This document shows positions 33,081-40,725 of a stretch of 43,448 nt of DNA, piece after piece. Source of the stretch: an uncultured Fibrobacter sp. (GTDB taxonomy: Bacteria > Fibrobacterota > Fibrobacteria > Fibrobacterales > Fibrobacteraceae). Both the position numbers and the translations under genes were made by a program. Numbering within the stretch: position 1 is the stretch's first letter; every line of letters begins with the position of its first letter. The notes beneath the pieces are model-generated. The model was not told where the DNA came from, did no database searches, and worked only from the letters and a program-made list of their open reading frames with translations. The DNA lies in NCBI GenBank assembly GCA_946186895.1, contig CAMHOW010000015.1:1-43448 (forward strand). The letters are read 5' to 3'.

Positions 33081-34502
33081 ATGTGCAAACCCGCAAATAA
33101 AGAAGAACTGAAGAAAATCATCGAGAACCGCATTCGGACCGAGGGCCCCAAATGCGACCTGAACGATATTGATGTCTCTAGACTCACCGATATGAGCGAC
33201 TTATTCAAAGAAAGCGAATTCAATGGTGATATTAGCAATTGGGACGTGTCCAATGTGACCGACATGAGTGGGATGTTTCGAGAAAGCAAATTCAACGGCG
33301 ACATCAGTAGATGGAATGTCTCCAATGTGACTAACATGAAACACATGTTTGAAGGCGAAGAACAAATCGGTCACATGGGAGATAGTCCATTCAACGGTGA
33401 CATCAGTAAGTGGGACGTGTCCAATGTAACCGACATGAGTAGTATGTTCTACCATAGCTCATTCAACGGTGACATTAGTAGGTGGGACGTATCCAACGTA
33501 ACCGACATGCACAGAATGTTCTGGTTTAGCCAATTCAACGGCAACATCAGCCAGTGGAACGTGTCCAATGTGACCGATATGAGCCAGATGTTCACAGCAA
33601 GCTCGTTTACTGGCGACATCAGCGAGTGGGACGTGTCCAACGTGACTGACATGAGTGAGATGTTCGACCTTAGCCAATTCAACGGCGACATCAGCCAGTG
33701 GAACGTGTCCAACGTAACTAATATGAGTTGTATGTTCGATGGAAGCCCGTTCAATGGCGACATCAGCGAGTGGGACGTGTCCAACGTGACTAACATGAGC
33801 TGGATGTTCCATAGAAGCCAATTTACTGGCGATATCAGCCAGTGGGACGTCTCCAACGTAACTGATATGAGCGGGATGTTCTCTGATAGCCAGTTCAATG
33901 GCGATATCAGCCAGTGGGACGTGTCAAACGTGACTGACATGAACGCGATGTTCGGCAGGATATACAGTAAAAGCCAATTTACTGGCGACATCAGCGAGTG
34001 GGACGTGTCCAACGTGATTAACATGAGGGGGATGTTCAAAGGAAGCCCATTCACTGGCGACATCAGCGGATGGAATGTGTCTAATGTGACGAATATGAGC
34101 CAGATGTTCCAAGAAAGCCAATTTACTGGCGACATCAGCGAATGGGATGTGTCAAACGTAGGCGACATGAACTGGATGTTCTGCGAAAGCAACTTCACCG
34201 GCGACATCAGTAGGTGGAACGTAGCTAATGTGTTTAATATGAGTGGTATGTTCTCTCGTAGCAAATTTACTGGCGACATCAGCGGATGGAACGTGTCCAA
34301 CGTGATTTACATGGGTAAAATGTTCCACCAAAGCCAATTTAATGGCGACATCAGCAAGTGGGATGTGTCTAACGTGACCGACATGAGTGAAATGTTTCTT
34401 GGCAGTCAATTAAACTACGACAACTTCATCAGCATCAAGAGCAATTGGAACATCCGTCCCGACTGCAACACCGAGAATATGTTCGGCAAAAAAGATTCGT
34501 AA
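33081..34502 (+). CDS. DUF285 / BspA-type leucine-rich repeat protein, 16 repeats
   Basis: A 473-residue protein; AAAGGA precedes the ATG at 33081, and the open frame upstream is not supported. After a 45-residue helical cap (NKEELKKIIENRIRTEGPK) come 16 tandem copies of a 24-residue unit, F-[NT]-G-D-I-S-x-W-[DN]-V-S-N-V-T-x-M-x-x-M-F-x-x-S. Repeat 2 has nine extra residues and repeat 10 has four. A 28-residue cap ends the protein. This is the DUF285 form of BspA repeats, usually a surface binding solenoid. No signal peptide or membrane segment is visible, so it would be cytosolic unless exported by an unknown route. It sits between the two protease cassettes. Confidence 0.88.
   Translation: MCKPANKEELKKIIENRIRTEGPKCDLNDIDVSRLTDMSDLFKESEFNGDISNWDVSNVTDMSGMFRESKFNGDISRWNVSNVTNMKHMFEGEEQIGHMGDSPFNGDISKWDVSNVTDMSSMFYHSSFNGDISRWDVSNVTDMHRMFWFSQFNGNISQWNVSNVTDMSQMFTASSFTGDISEWDVSNVTDMSEMFDLSQFNGDISQWNVSNVTNMSCMFDGSPFNGDISEWDVSNVTNMSWMFHRSQFTGDISQWDVSNVTDMSGMFSDSQFNGDISQWDVSNVTDMNAMFGRIYSKSQFTGDISEWDVSNVINMRGMFKGSPFTGDISGWNVSNVTNMSQMFQESQFTGDISEWDVSNVGDMNWMFCESNFTGDISRWNVANVFNMSGMFSRSKFTGDISGWNVSNVIYMGKMFHQSQFNGDISKWDVSNVTDMSEMFLGSQLNYDNFISIKSNWNIRPDCNTENMFGKKDS
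33216..34406 (+). repeat. Sixteen in-frame 72-bp coding repeats
   Basis: Sixteen units of 24 codons with inserts of 9 and 4 codons account exactly for 1191 bases. Neighbouring units share long stretches of near-identical DNA (for example around GGCGACATCAGC), so repeat number could change by recombination or slippage. Confidence 0.9.
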
Positions 34503-34545
34503 ATAAAAGCGCCCGGCCTTTGTAGGGCGTCCCTTCTTAACATTC

Positions 34546-34578
34546 AAAGCCTTGATGCGGATCAGCACAAGGCTTTTT
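34546..34578 (+). terminator. Terminator after the DUF285 gene
   Basis: AAAGCCTTG (34546-34554) and CAAGGCTTT (34568-34576) form a perfect 9-bp stem ending in TTTTT. A weaker stem (GCGCCC / GGGCGT) lies just upstream at 34509-34530. Confidence 0.85.
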
Positions 34579-34615
34579 AAATTTTTTTTGCGCTTTTTTC
34601 ACAAAAATCGCAAAA

Positions 34616-34630
34616 TGTCATAAAATGACA
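34616..34630 (+). promoter_or_regulatory. 15-bp palindrome, candidate operator of protease 2
   Basis: Identical copy of TGTCATAAAATGACA, again 12 bases before TATATT (34643-34648). Confidence 0.6.
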
Positions 34631-34694
34631 CCCTCTTGAAGTTATATTTAAATTAACGGGATCTCGGCAGAGTCCTATAGGAAAAGGAGGCGTC

Positions 34695-35354
34695 ATGAAA
34701 TACTTCGTCATACTCATCCTTTCTTTCGTCGCCATGACATTCGCTGACGGCATGCGCAACGGCACGGGGTTCTTCGTTAACAGCGAGTACATCGTGACGG
34801 CGTATCATGTCATCGAGGATTATGAACACATCTGCTATTACGATATCCATAACGATACGTGCTACCAGGTGTATGTCGTGGATTACGATATGGAGACCGA
34901 CATCGTTCTGTTGAAATTGTACGATGAACCTGTCGAATTGCCTAGGGTATGCCGTATTGCACACACTGAATTGCCTGTCGGGTCAAAACTGACATCGTAT
35001 GGTTACCCTGACCCGTTCATCGACCATGAATTGACCATTATTCCGTTGAACATCCGTATGCTGTATCGTTATGATGGCGATTATAACTATTATCGGATGA
35101 CGGGAACACTGGTGCTTGGGATGTCTGGCGGCCCTAATTTTACCACGGATGGTAGAATTGGTGGAATGAGCAAGTCGATATCGAACATGGAACAGAATAC
35201 CAGCAATCTGGTGAAGTCTACGGAAGTGGTTCGTTTACTTAGGAAAAATGGTGTAAGGGAATATTCGAACACCCGGAATGTAAAAAAATGTGTTATCAGC
35301 ATCGTGAACAGCATTAAAGTGTTCAAGTCTGCTCATGATGAATGGGGTGTATAG
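34695..35354 (+). CDS. Secreted trypsin-like serine protease, copy 2
   Basis: A 219-residue paralogue of the protease at 32319, with the same AAAAGGAGG and signal peptide type (MKYFVILILSFVAMTFA). The triad is conserved: His in TAYHVI, Asp in ETDIVLLKL, Ser in GMSGGPNF. Conserved blocks include CRIAHTELPVG, KLTSYGYPDPFI and NTSNLVKSTEVVR. Differences cluster at the mature N-terminus, around the Asp region and in the last 25 residues, which may tune specificity. The next gene, a membrane protein, starts nine bases after the stop, so copy 2 has an operon partner that copy 1 lacks. It is probably the product of a local duplication. Confidence 0.87.
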   Translation: MKYFVILILSFVAMTFADGMRNGTGFFVNSEYIVTAYHVIEDYEHICYYDIHNDTCYQVYVVDYDMETDIVLLKLYDEPVELPRVCRIAHTELPVGSKLTSYGYPDPFIDHELTIIPLNIRMLYRYDGDYNYYRMTGTLVLGMSGGPNFTTDGRIGGMSKSISNMEQNTSNLVKSTEVVRLLRKNGVREYSNTRNVKKCVISIVNSIKVFKSAHDEWGV

Positions 35355-35363
35355 GAGTAGAAT

Positions 35364-36545
35364 ATGGCAGTTTTTGAAACGCTTTTTATCTTGACCGGGC
35401 TTTTCGTGGGCCTTGTGTCGCGGGGCGGAATGTACCTATTCTTGCTTCCGCTTGCCATAGTGGCGTTGGTGCTCGCCATTATGAACAGACCGAGCCCAAC
35501 GGGTTCCAAGGCAAAAAAAATCGTAAGCTGGATTTTATCGGTAGCATACCTTGTCGCGGTAATTGTCTGCTTACTTCCCGCCCCCCAAAAGGAACCGACA
35601 GCTGCATTGCAGCCTACAGTTGCATTGCAGGCTCAGGATGACAAGGACTTGTCCGCTATGGCGGAGAAGGTGGATAAAATCTATTCCATGCTTGCCGACA
35701 TGAAGGCCGAATACAGCCTGATTGGAAAAGACGATCTGGAGCGGGTCAAGGCGGAGATAGCCATACATGACGACGAATTGATTGAGTGCGACCCCACAAA
35801 AGAGAATGGCTGTATGCAATTCTCCAATTATGGGACAAGAAGCGACAGCAACAGGTTTTACACGGTTTCCTTGCATTGGACGTTGCCGAGGTTCCAGGTT
35901 TACCCTAAAGGGGTCTACCGGAAAATCATTAAGGGGCTGTTGGGTGAGGACTTGACCGATGCCGACACGGTCCTTGATACCAGACATTTAGAAAAAATTC
36001 ATAAAAGGGCCCTTTACCGTCAGGCGGAAGAATACAAGAGGAACATCGAATACGAACTCAGGAATTATCCCAATGACTGGTATTTTGACAGCGCCCACAC
36101 GGAAGTTGCCGCCACCCTCAAATACGAACGCCGGGACAGTATAGATGTGGCGTTTGATTCGCTGCTGTGGACGACCTATTATATTTCAAATGTCGGGTAC
36201 GAAGCTGGTGCCGCCGGAGGATACTTTTACGAGTATCATCGGACCTTCTCGAAGAAAGACGGGGCGTTGGTTGATTCCACTATTTTCAATTCAGATGAAA
36301 AGAAAGCGATTGTATCGCTTCTTCGCAAATATGCGTACAAATACGAAGCCAACCCCGATGCCATCCACATGGATTTCAAGCTGGAACCTTCTTTTTTGAA
36401 GGACGGTATCGGTTTTGATGGTTCCTCTTTCGAAATCGGCTGGCATACCCACGGTAGCGTGATGATTGTGGTGCCTTACCAGGAAATTCTGCCCTATATG
36501 GAAACTTGGGCTCGCCGAGAATTCGGTTTTACTGAAAGTCCATAA
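35364..36545 (+). CDS. Membrane protein with extracytoplasmic DUF3298-like C-terminus
   Basis: A 393-residue protein; TAGGAG lies before the ATG. Three hydrophobic segments fall in the first 72 residues (about 4-20, 22-40 and 52-70), then a short coiled-coil-like stretch (DLSAMAEKVDKIYSMLADMK) and a soluble domain. The end (DGIGFDGSSFEIG, then SVMIVVPYQEILPYM) resembles the DUF3298 / RsiV C-terminal domain found in anti-sigma factors and deacetylase-linked proteins. The family call is tentative. It lies nine bases after protease 2 and 21 bases before the next gene. As RsiV-type proteins can be cut by proteases, a protease-sensor link is possible, but this is inference. Confidence 0.68.
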   Translation: MAVFETLFILTGLFVGLVSRGGMYLFLLPLAIVALVLAIMNRPSPTGSKAKKIVSWILSVAYLVAVIVCLLPAPQKEPTAALQPTVALQAQDDKDLSAMAEKVDKIYSMLADMKAEYSLIGKDDLERVKAEIAIHDDELIECDPTKENGCMQFSNYGTRSDSNRFYTVSLHWTLPRFQVYPKGVYRKIIKGLLGEDLTDADTVLDTRHLEKIHKRALYRQAEEYKRNIEYELRNYPNDWYFDSAHTEVAATLKYERRDSIDVAFDSLLWTTYYISNVGYEAGAAGGYFYEYHRTFSKKDGALVDSTIFNSDEKKAIVSLLRKYAYKYEANPDAIHMDFKLEPSFLKDGIGFDGSSFEIGWHTHGSVMIVVPYQEILPYMETWARREFGFTESP

Positions 36546-36566
36546 TATTTTATATAAATTTACACC

Positions 36567-39500
36567 ATGAATATCCTGGTGTATTTTCTCTTTGCTCTTT
36601 CGGGTTTTGCAGGACTGATTTACGAAGGTTCCTGGGCCCGCTACCTCAAGCTTTTCTTGGGCCACGCCAGTTACGGGCAGGTGCTCACGCTCTGCATTTA
36701 CATGGGTGGTCTTGCCATCGGTAGTTTTATCGCGGGCAAGATGGTGGAATGGGTGAAGCGGCCACTGCTTGGCTATGCGGCGGTGGAACTAGCCATCGGT
36801 ATTGGCGGCCTAGTTTACCATCCGCTTTACAACCTGCTTACGGGATTCTTCTTCGATAGCGAATGGATTGCGGGCCTGGGCTTTACGGGCGCCGAGATTA
36901 CCAAGGTGGTGCTGGCTACGGGCTCTACACTCCCCATCGCCATTGCGGTGGGCATGACCTTCCCCTTTATTGCGGCGGGGCTCCTGCGCAAGAGCGGTCA
37001 GGAACTTTCGCTCCCCATGCTCTATTTTACCAACAGCCTGGGTTCTGCCATCGGTATTCTGGTGACCAGCTACTTGCTGATTCCTGAACTGGGTAACCAT
37101 GCCACCCTTTGCGTGGCGGCTTCTATCAACTTCTTGCTGGCGGCGATTTTCGGCTACATCGGCTTTGCCACATCGCCCAACAAGGAAGACGATGAAGATA
37201 CGGACAATGCTGATGTTGGCGCGGAAGGTGGCACCGAAAGTGCGAACCGTGCTGCCGAGCCTCTGAATGTGGACTATGTGGCAGAACACAAGTTGCCCAT
37301 GCCGCCCAAGAACACCTGGCTCTGGATTGCGGCCATTACGGGACTTACTTCCTTTGTTTACGAGATTGTCTGGATACGCTTGCTCAGCCTCTTGATGGGC
37401 AGCTCTAGCCACAGCTTTGACCAGATGCTTTCGGCCTTTATCCTTGGGCTTGCTATCGGAAGCGCTGTCAGTGGTAAGCTTTTGAAGAAGGACTCCCTGG
37501 TGATCCTTTCTTTGGCCCAGATTTTCATGGCGTTTTTCGCCCTGTGTACGCTGTACTTCCATAAGCCCTTCTGGGGCATGATGAACGAGGCAAACCAGAT
37601 TTTCAATACCACCGCCGACGGCTATATCTGCTGGAGTCTTTTCAAGTACGCTCTGTCTGTGCTGTGGATGGTGCCTACCAGTTTCTTTGCGGGCATGACG
37701 CTCCCGCTCATAACGGTGATTCTTACCCGTGCCTTCAAGAGCGAAGCTCCTATTGGCAAGGTCTACGGCTGGAATACGGTGGGTTCCATCATCGGCTCGG
37801 CAGGTGGCGGCCTTATCTTGCTGCCTTTCTTGCAGCTCAAGGGGGCCCTGGTTCTTGCCGCCGTGCTGGACTTTGCCATCGGCTTTGTGTTGCTGGTGGT
37901 CTATCGTAAAAAGTTCCGCTACAGCGTGCCTTTCTACCTGGTGGCGGCCCTGATGGTGTTGCCCTCCATCTTCGTGAATTTCGACCCGCATCTGGTGACC
38001 TCCGGTGCATTCCGTGCCTACAAGAACTTGCACCCCGACGAAAAGATTGTGGTCCGTGACGGAAAGACGGCTACCATCAGTTTCCACGAGTCCGATGTGC
38101 ATTGGTATATCAAGACCAACGGCAAGGCCGACGCCAGCATGAGCAAGGACCGCAAGCACCCCATCGAAGGTGACGAGCTGACTCAGGCGGCCACGGCCTT
38201 TATGCCTATGGCCATGCGTACCGAACCTTACGACGCAGGCATGGTGGGCTTTGGCTCGGGCATGGGCGCCCATTACTTGCTGGCCGACCCGCTGCTGAAG
38301 GATTTTGACTGCGTAGAGATTGAAGAAGAGATGATGACGCTGGCCCGCGGGTTCTACCCCTGGAACGCTCGCGGCTACGACGACCCCCGCATCCACATTT
38401 ACATTGACGATGCCCAGACCTTCTTCCTTACGAACCGCCGCAAGTACGACCTGCTGATCAGCGTGCCCAGCAACCCCTGGGTCTCTGGCGTGGCAAGCCT
38501 TTTCAGCCACGAGTTCTATGCCAAGATGCGCCGCTACATGAAACCCGGTGGACTTTGGGTCCAGTGGATTCAGACCTACGAATTCAACGACCAACTGTTC
38601 CTGAACATCTTGAAGGCTCTGGACGTGGTGTTCCCCTACGTGAGCCTGTATAGGGCCCCCGAGGAACCGGACATCATCATTGTGGCCAGTGACCAGCCTG
38701 TGATCCAGAAGGCCATCGGGCGCTTCAGTACTGACCCTGTGCTGGTGAAGGAATTTGAACGCATCCACCGGGAACCCGATTTCTTCGGCGAACAGAACTT
38801 CCTGTTCACCTCCAAGATGATCCGGCCCATGATGGAGAATATCTTGCCCAACAGCATCTTTATGCCTATCGTGGACAACAAGGCCGAAGAGGCCCGCTTT
38901 GTGCACTCTAACGCTCATATTGTGCAGGTCTTCGACAGTTGTGAGGTTTGCTGGCCTGAATACCTTGACTCTGCCGATTACGCTCTTAGGCGTGGCGCTA
39001 AGATAAAGGCCATGATGCAGAACCGTGATGTCTATCGTGAAACGGCCCTGCTGGCGTATCTGAATCGCACGGATTCCCTGATGCGGGCACATGCCCAGCC
39101 ACAAGCAGCGCAGGATTCTGCTAACGTCATTCCGGCCCCCGACAAGAACGTCATTCCGGCCTCCAACAACAACGTCATTCCGGCCCCCGAGCCGGAATCT
39201 GGCGCCCTGGCGCAAAAGCCCCGATTTGCTGTGGCGGAAGCCTCTCCCGAATGGAAAAAGTTCCGCACGGAATATATCGAGTGGGTGAGGGGCATACCCA
39301 TGGAAGCCCGCGACACCAACGCCGTCTATAGGGCGGTTCGCGATCTGGTGAACGCAGGAGTGTTCCCCGCCTCCTTCGTGGACGAGTTCAACATCTTGGA
39401 AACGGCCCGCGCCAAGGACTACGTGACGGCTGCCAAGCTGGTGGCGGATTTCTACGAGAAGTACGAAATCAAGAACATGGATGAGTTCTTCCTCAGGAAC

Positions 39501-39665
39501 GCCGTGGTCATCGCCTTCCTGGCTCGTGAACCGGAACTAGCCAACGCCCTGTACAAGGATGCTATCCGGCGCCACGAAGACATGTACGCTGTAGAGAAGC
39601 TCCTCATCGAGAAGGAAATCGTCCGCCTCCGCCGCGAACAGACCCGCAAGAACATGGGGATGTAG
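36567..39665 (+). CDS. Fused integral-membrane / spermidine synthase-like protein
   Basis: A 1032-residue protein. Residues 1-470 are membrane-embedded, with about 13 hydrophobic segments broken by an acidic loop (about 200-245). The domain at about 480-720 is a polyamine aminopropyltransferase-like Rossmann fold: GFGSGMGAHYLL (about 560), an acidic residue in CVEIEEEMM, YIDDAQTFFL (about 612) and LISVPSNPWVSG (about 632). Such 'fused MFS/spermidine synthase' proteins are widespread, but their reaction is unproven. The C-terminal 310 residues are helical. Residues about 853-879 (NVIPAPDK, NVIPASNN, NVIPAPEPES) are translated from an intergenic-type DNA repeat. It may belong to the operon beginning with protease 2. 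Confidence 0.85.
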   Translation: MNILVYFLFALSGFAGLIYEGSWARYLKLFLGHASYGQVLTLCIYMGGLAIGSFIAGKMVEWVKRPLLGYAAVELAIGIGGLVYHPLYNLLTGFFFDSEWIAGLGFTGAEITKVVLATGSTLPIAIAVGMTFPFIAAGLLRKSGQELSLPMLYFTNSLGSAIGILVTSYLLIPELGNHATLCVAASINFLLAAIFGYIGFATSPNKEDDEDTDNADVGAEGGTESANRAAEPLNVDYVAEHKLPMPPKNTWLWIAAITGLTSFVYEIVWIRLLSLLMGSSSHSFDQMLSAFILGLAIGSAVSGKLLKKDSLVILSLAQIFMAFFALCTLYFHKPFWGMMNEANQIFNTTADGYICWSLFKYALSVLWMVPTSFFAGMTLPLITVILTRAFKSEAPIGKVYGWNTVGSIIGSAGGGLILLPFLQLKGALVLAAVLDFAIGFVLLVVYRKKFRYSVPFYLVAALMVLPSIFVNFDPHLVTSGAFRAYKNLHPDEKIVVRDGKTATISFHESDVHWYIKTNGKADASMSKDRKHPIEGDELTQAATAFMPMAMRTEPYDAGMVGFGSGMGAHYLLADPLLKDFDCVEIEEEMMTLARGFYPWNARGYDDPRIHIYIDDAQTFFLTNRRKYDLLISVPSNPWVSGVASLFSHEFYAKMRRYMKPGGLWVQWIQTYEFNDQLFLNILKALDVVFPYVSLYRAPEEPDIIIVASDQPVIQKAIGRFSTDPVLVKEFERIHREPDFFGEQNFLFTSKMIRPMMENILPNSIFMPIVDNKAEEARFVHSNAHIVQVFDSCEVCWPEYLDSADYALRRGAKIKAMMQNRDVYRETALLAYLNRTDSLMRAHAQPQAAQDSANVIPAPDKNVIPASNNNVIPAPEPESGALAQKPRFAVAEASPEWKKFRTEYIEWVRGIPMEARDTNAVYRAVRDLVNAGVFPASFVDEFNILETARAKDYVTAAKLVADFYEKYEIKNMDEFFLRNAVVIAFLAREPELANALYKDAIRRHEDMYAVEKLLIEKEIVRLRREQTRKNMGM
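39123..39202 (+). repeat. Three 24-bp repeats of an intergenic-type element inside a coding sequence
   Basis: AACGTCATTCCGGCC starts at 39123, 39147 and 39171. The third copy continues into CCCGAGCCGGAATCTGG, giving nearly the whole second half of the palindromic element at 21191-21222 in opposite orientation. The frame stays open through all three. Confidence 0.88.
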
Positions 39666-39674
39666 GGAATCATT

Positions 39675-39695
39675 AAAAAGGGGGAAGCCTCCCCC
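39675..39695 (-). terminator. Minus-strand terminator downstream of the structured region
   Basis: On the minus strand GGGGGA-GGCT-TCCCCC (39695-39680) is followed by TTTTT (39679-39675). It could end transcripts of the barrel gene at 40032-40649 or of a separate RNA encoded in 39700-40030. Confidence 0.7.
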
Positions 39696-39713
39696 TCGCC
39701 AAAGCCTTGCCCC

Positions 39714-39756
39714 GTGTCATCCTGAGCGAAACGAAGTGGAGTCGAAGGATCTAGGA
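39714..39756. repeat. GTCATCCTGAGCG-type dispersed repeat
   Basis: GTCATCCTGAGCGAAACGAA followed by GTGGAGTCGAAGGATCT belongs to a class of short non-coding repeats seen in many bacterial genomes. A single copy is in this window. Confidence 0.6.
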
Positions 39757-39777
39757 CAAGTCTTTGCCTACCCCCTC

Positions 39778-39808
39778 TGCGGGGACACCCCGCAACGCCC
39801 CGTTTTTT
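39778..39808 (+). terminator. Possible plus-strand terminator after the membrane/aminopropyltransferase gene
   Basis: TGCGGGG-ACA-CCCCGCA forms a tight hairpin; alternatively CGGGG (39780-39784) pairs with CCCCG (39798-39802) directly before six T. Either fold could stop transcription. Confidence 0.45.
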
Positions 39809-39823
39809 ACAAATCTTTCCCTC

Positions 39824-40030
39824 GATGTGTACATCCCTCGCTCGCAGATTCATTTCATTCGACTGCTCTCTTGGGAAGCACACATCTCGGTCAAACAATT
39901 AATGACGACTTTGGTTTGTAAGTGCTTATGATGGTTGTCGTCAGTTCTTGCTAGCAAGACACGTTACCGCAGGCGGAAACTCTTGTGACTGTTAGTCCCT
40001 GCGAGTTTCCTTCGAGATGCTATCATAGTG
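39824..40030 (-). other. Structured non-coding region, candidate RNA
   Basis: No convincing protein is encoded between 39666 and 40031. The region holds several complementary segments: a rod with equal-sized internal loops (GATGTGT..TCCC..GCAG / CTGC..GGGA..ACACATC, 39824-39886); TGACGAC / GTCGTCA (39903-39909 / 39937-39943); a 14-bp palindrome TCTTGCTAGCAAGA (39946-39959); and GCAGG, GGAAACTC, CCTGC, GAGTTTCC in an interleaved order (39969-40010), the pattern of an H-type pseudoknot. TATGATGG and CTATCATA (39927-39934 / 40020-40027) could close the whole. The strand is uncertain; the terminator at 39675 suggests minus. It may instead be a composite of dispersed repeats. Confidence 0.4.
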
Positions 40031-40031
40031 C

Positions 40032-40649
40032 CTAGATTCTGAAGGCAATGCCACCGCTCATGAAGCCGCGGTAGCCTGCGCCCAGTTCAGCATACACGCT
40101 CACGTACGGAAACAGGAATTCCAGGCCCACGGGCGTCAACTGGACAGAAGGCAATCCGACACTTTCTAGTTCGTCATCAAATTCGAGCAATGCTCCGACG
40201 CCTACGCGACTGTAAGGCCTGAAATGGTCAAAAAGCGTGAACCAGTTGAACTTGCCCTCGACCGCAATGTGTACCAGGTGGTGGTCAAGAAAATCCCCTG
40301 CCTTACAGTACATTTCACGGTCTGTGCCTTCGCAAACGCTTTCGTAGGAACTGTAGTACTCGTAAGAAGTCGCCAGACCCGCTTCGATATGTGGAGTGAA
40401 AATATAGCGGGCGCCAAGGCTTGCTACCGCATAGTTTGTTTCGTGATCAACTTCATCGGGCGGGTCGCATTTCCCGTTATTGCAATAATCGAAATCGTCC
40501 ATAGCTCCGCCAAGAACGGTAAGGCTGGAGTAGGTCGCAAAGCCGCCGCCCACGTCGATGACAAAATGTTCCTGGGGTTTTGCCTCTTCGGCAAATGCAG
40601 CAAGGGACAGCCCCAGAAGGGCCGTCAAGGCAAATTTAATCTTCTTCAT
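40032..40649 (-). CDS. Outer-membrane beta-barrel protein
   Basis: A 205-residue exported protein. The ATG at 40649 gives a clean signal peptide (MKKIKFALTALLGLSLAAFA); the in-frame codons before it overlap the terminator of the upstream gene. The mature part alternates hydrophobic and polar residues in beta-strand style (FVIDVGGGFATYSSL, SLGARYIFTPHIEAGL, RPYSRVGVGALLEF). Two Cys pairs lie in a loop (YCNNGKCDPP) and further on. It ends GGIAFRI. It resembles small porin-like barrels of 8 strands. Function unknown. Same strand as the next barrel gene, but separated by a terminator. Confidence 0.78.
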   Translation of the reverse strand: MKKIKFALTALLGLSLAAFAEEAKPQEHFVIDVGGGFATYSSLTVLGGAMDDFDYCNNGKCDPPDEVDHETNYAVASLGARYIFTPHIEAGLATSYEYYSSYESVCEGTDREMYCKAGDFLDHHLVHIAVEGKFNWFTLFDHFRPYSRVGVGALLEFDDELESVGLPSVQLTPVGLEFLFPYVSVYAELGAGYRGFMSGGIAFRI

Positions 40650-40663
40650 AATCCGTGAAAATA

Positions 40664-40695
40664 CAAAAAGCACCTGCGGCGAAAGGTCAAGTGCT
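40664..40695 (-). terminator. Terminator of the PorT-like gene
   Basis: On the minus strand AGCACTT (40695-40689) pairs with AGGTGCT (40675-40669; one G-U pair), followed by TTTTT (40668-40664). Confidence 0.75.
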
Positions 40696-40725
40696 CGTAA
40701 AAAGTTGGTTTGGCTTTTGTCACGC

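Larger units (their letters stand above)
34524..34694 (+). repeat. Leader repeat, copy 2
   Basis: Counterpart of 32150-32318, 171 bases long, directly before protease 2. The order of terminator hairpin, T-rich run, palindrome, TATATT and AAAAGGAGG is preserved with scattered substitutions. Confidence 0.9.

Noticed and set aside
33449..34300. A repetitive minus-strand frame opposite the DUF285 gene
   Set aside because: It mirrors the 72-bp coding repeats; the plus-strand frame matches a known repeat family and has an SD.
33216..34406. Regular direct repeats considered as a CRISPR array
   Set aside because: The 72-bp units are in frame, have no unique spacers, and encode a DUF285 repeat protein.
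34509..34530. GCGCCC/GGGCGT hairpin considered as the main terminator of the DUF285 gene
   Set aside because: It has no T-run; the perfect 9-bp hairpin at 34546-34578 with TTTTT is the better candidate.
36810..39215. An 801-codon open frame on the minus strand opposite the membrane/aminopropyltransferase gene
   Set aside because: It has no recognisable domain, is His/Gly/Gln-rich as expected from antisense reading of biased codons, and the plus-strand frame has clear membrane and Rossmann domains.
39452..39898. A 148-codon minus-strand frame crossing the intergenic region into the 3' end of the aminopropyltransferase gene
   Set aside because: It runs antisense over coding DNA and through dispersed repeats, with basic low-complexity composition and no SD.
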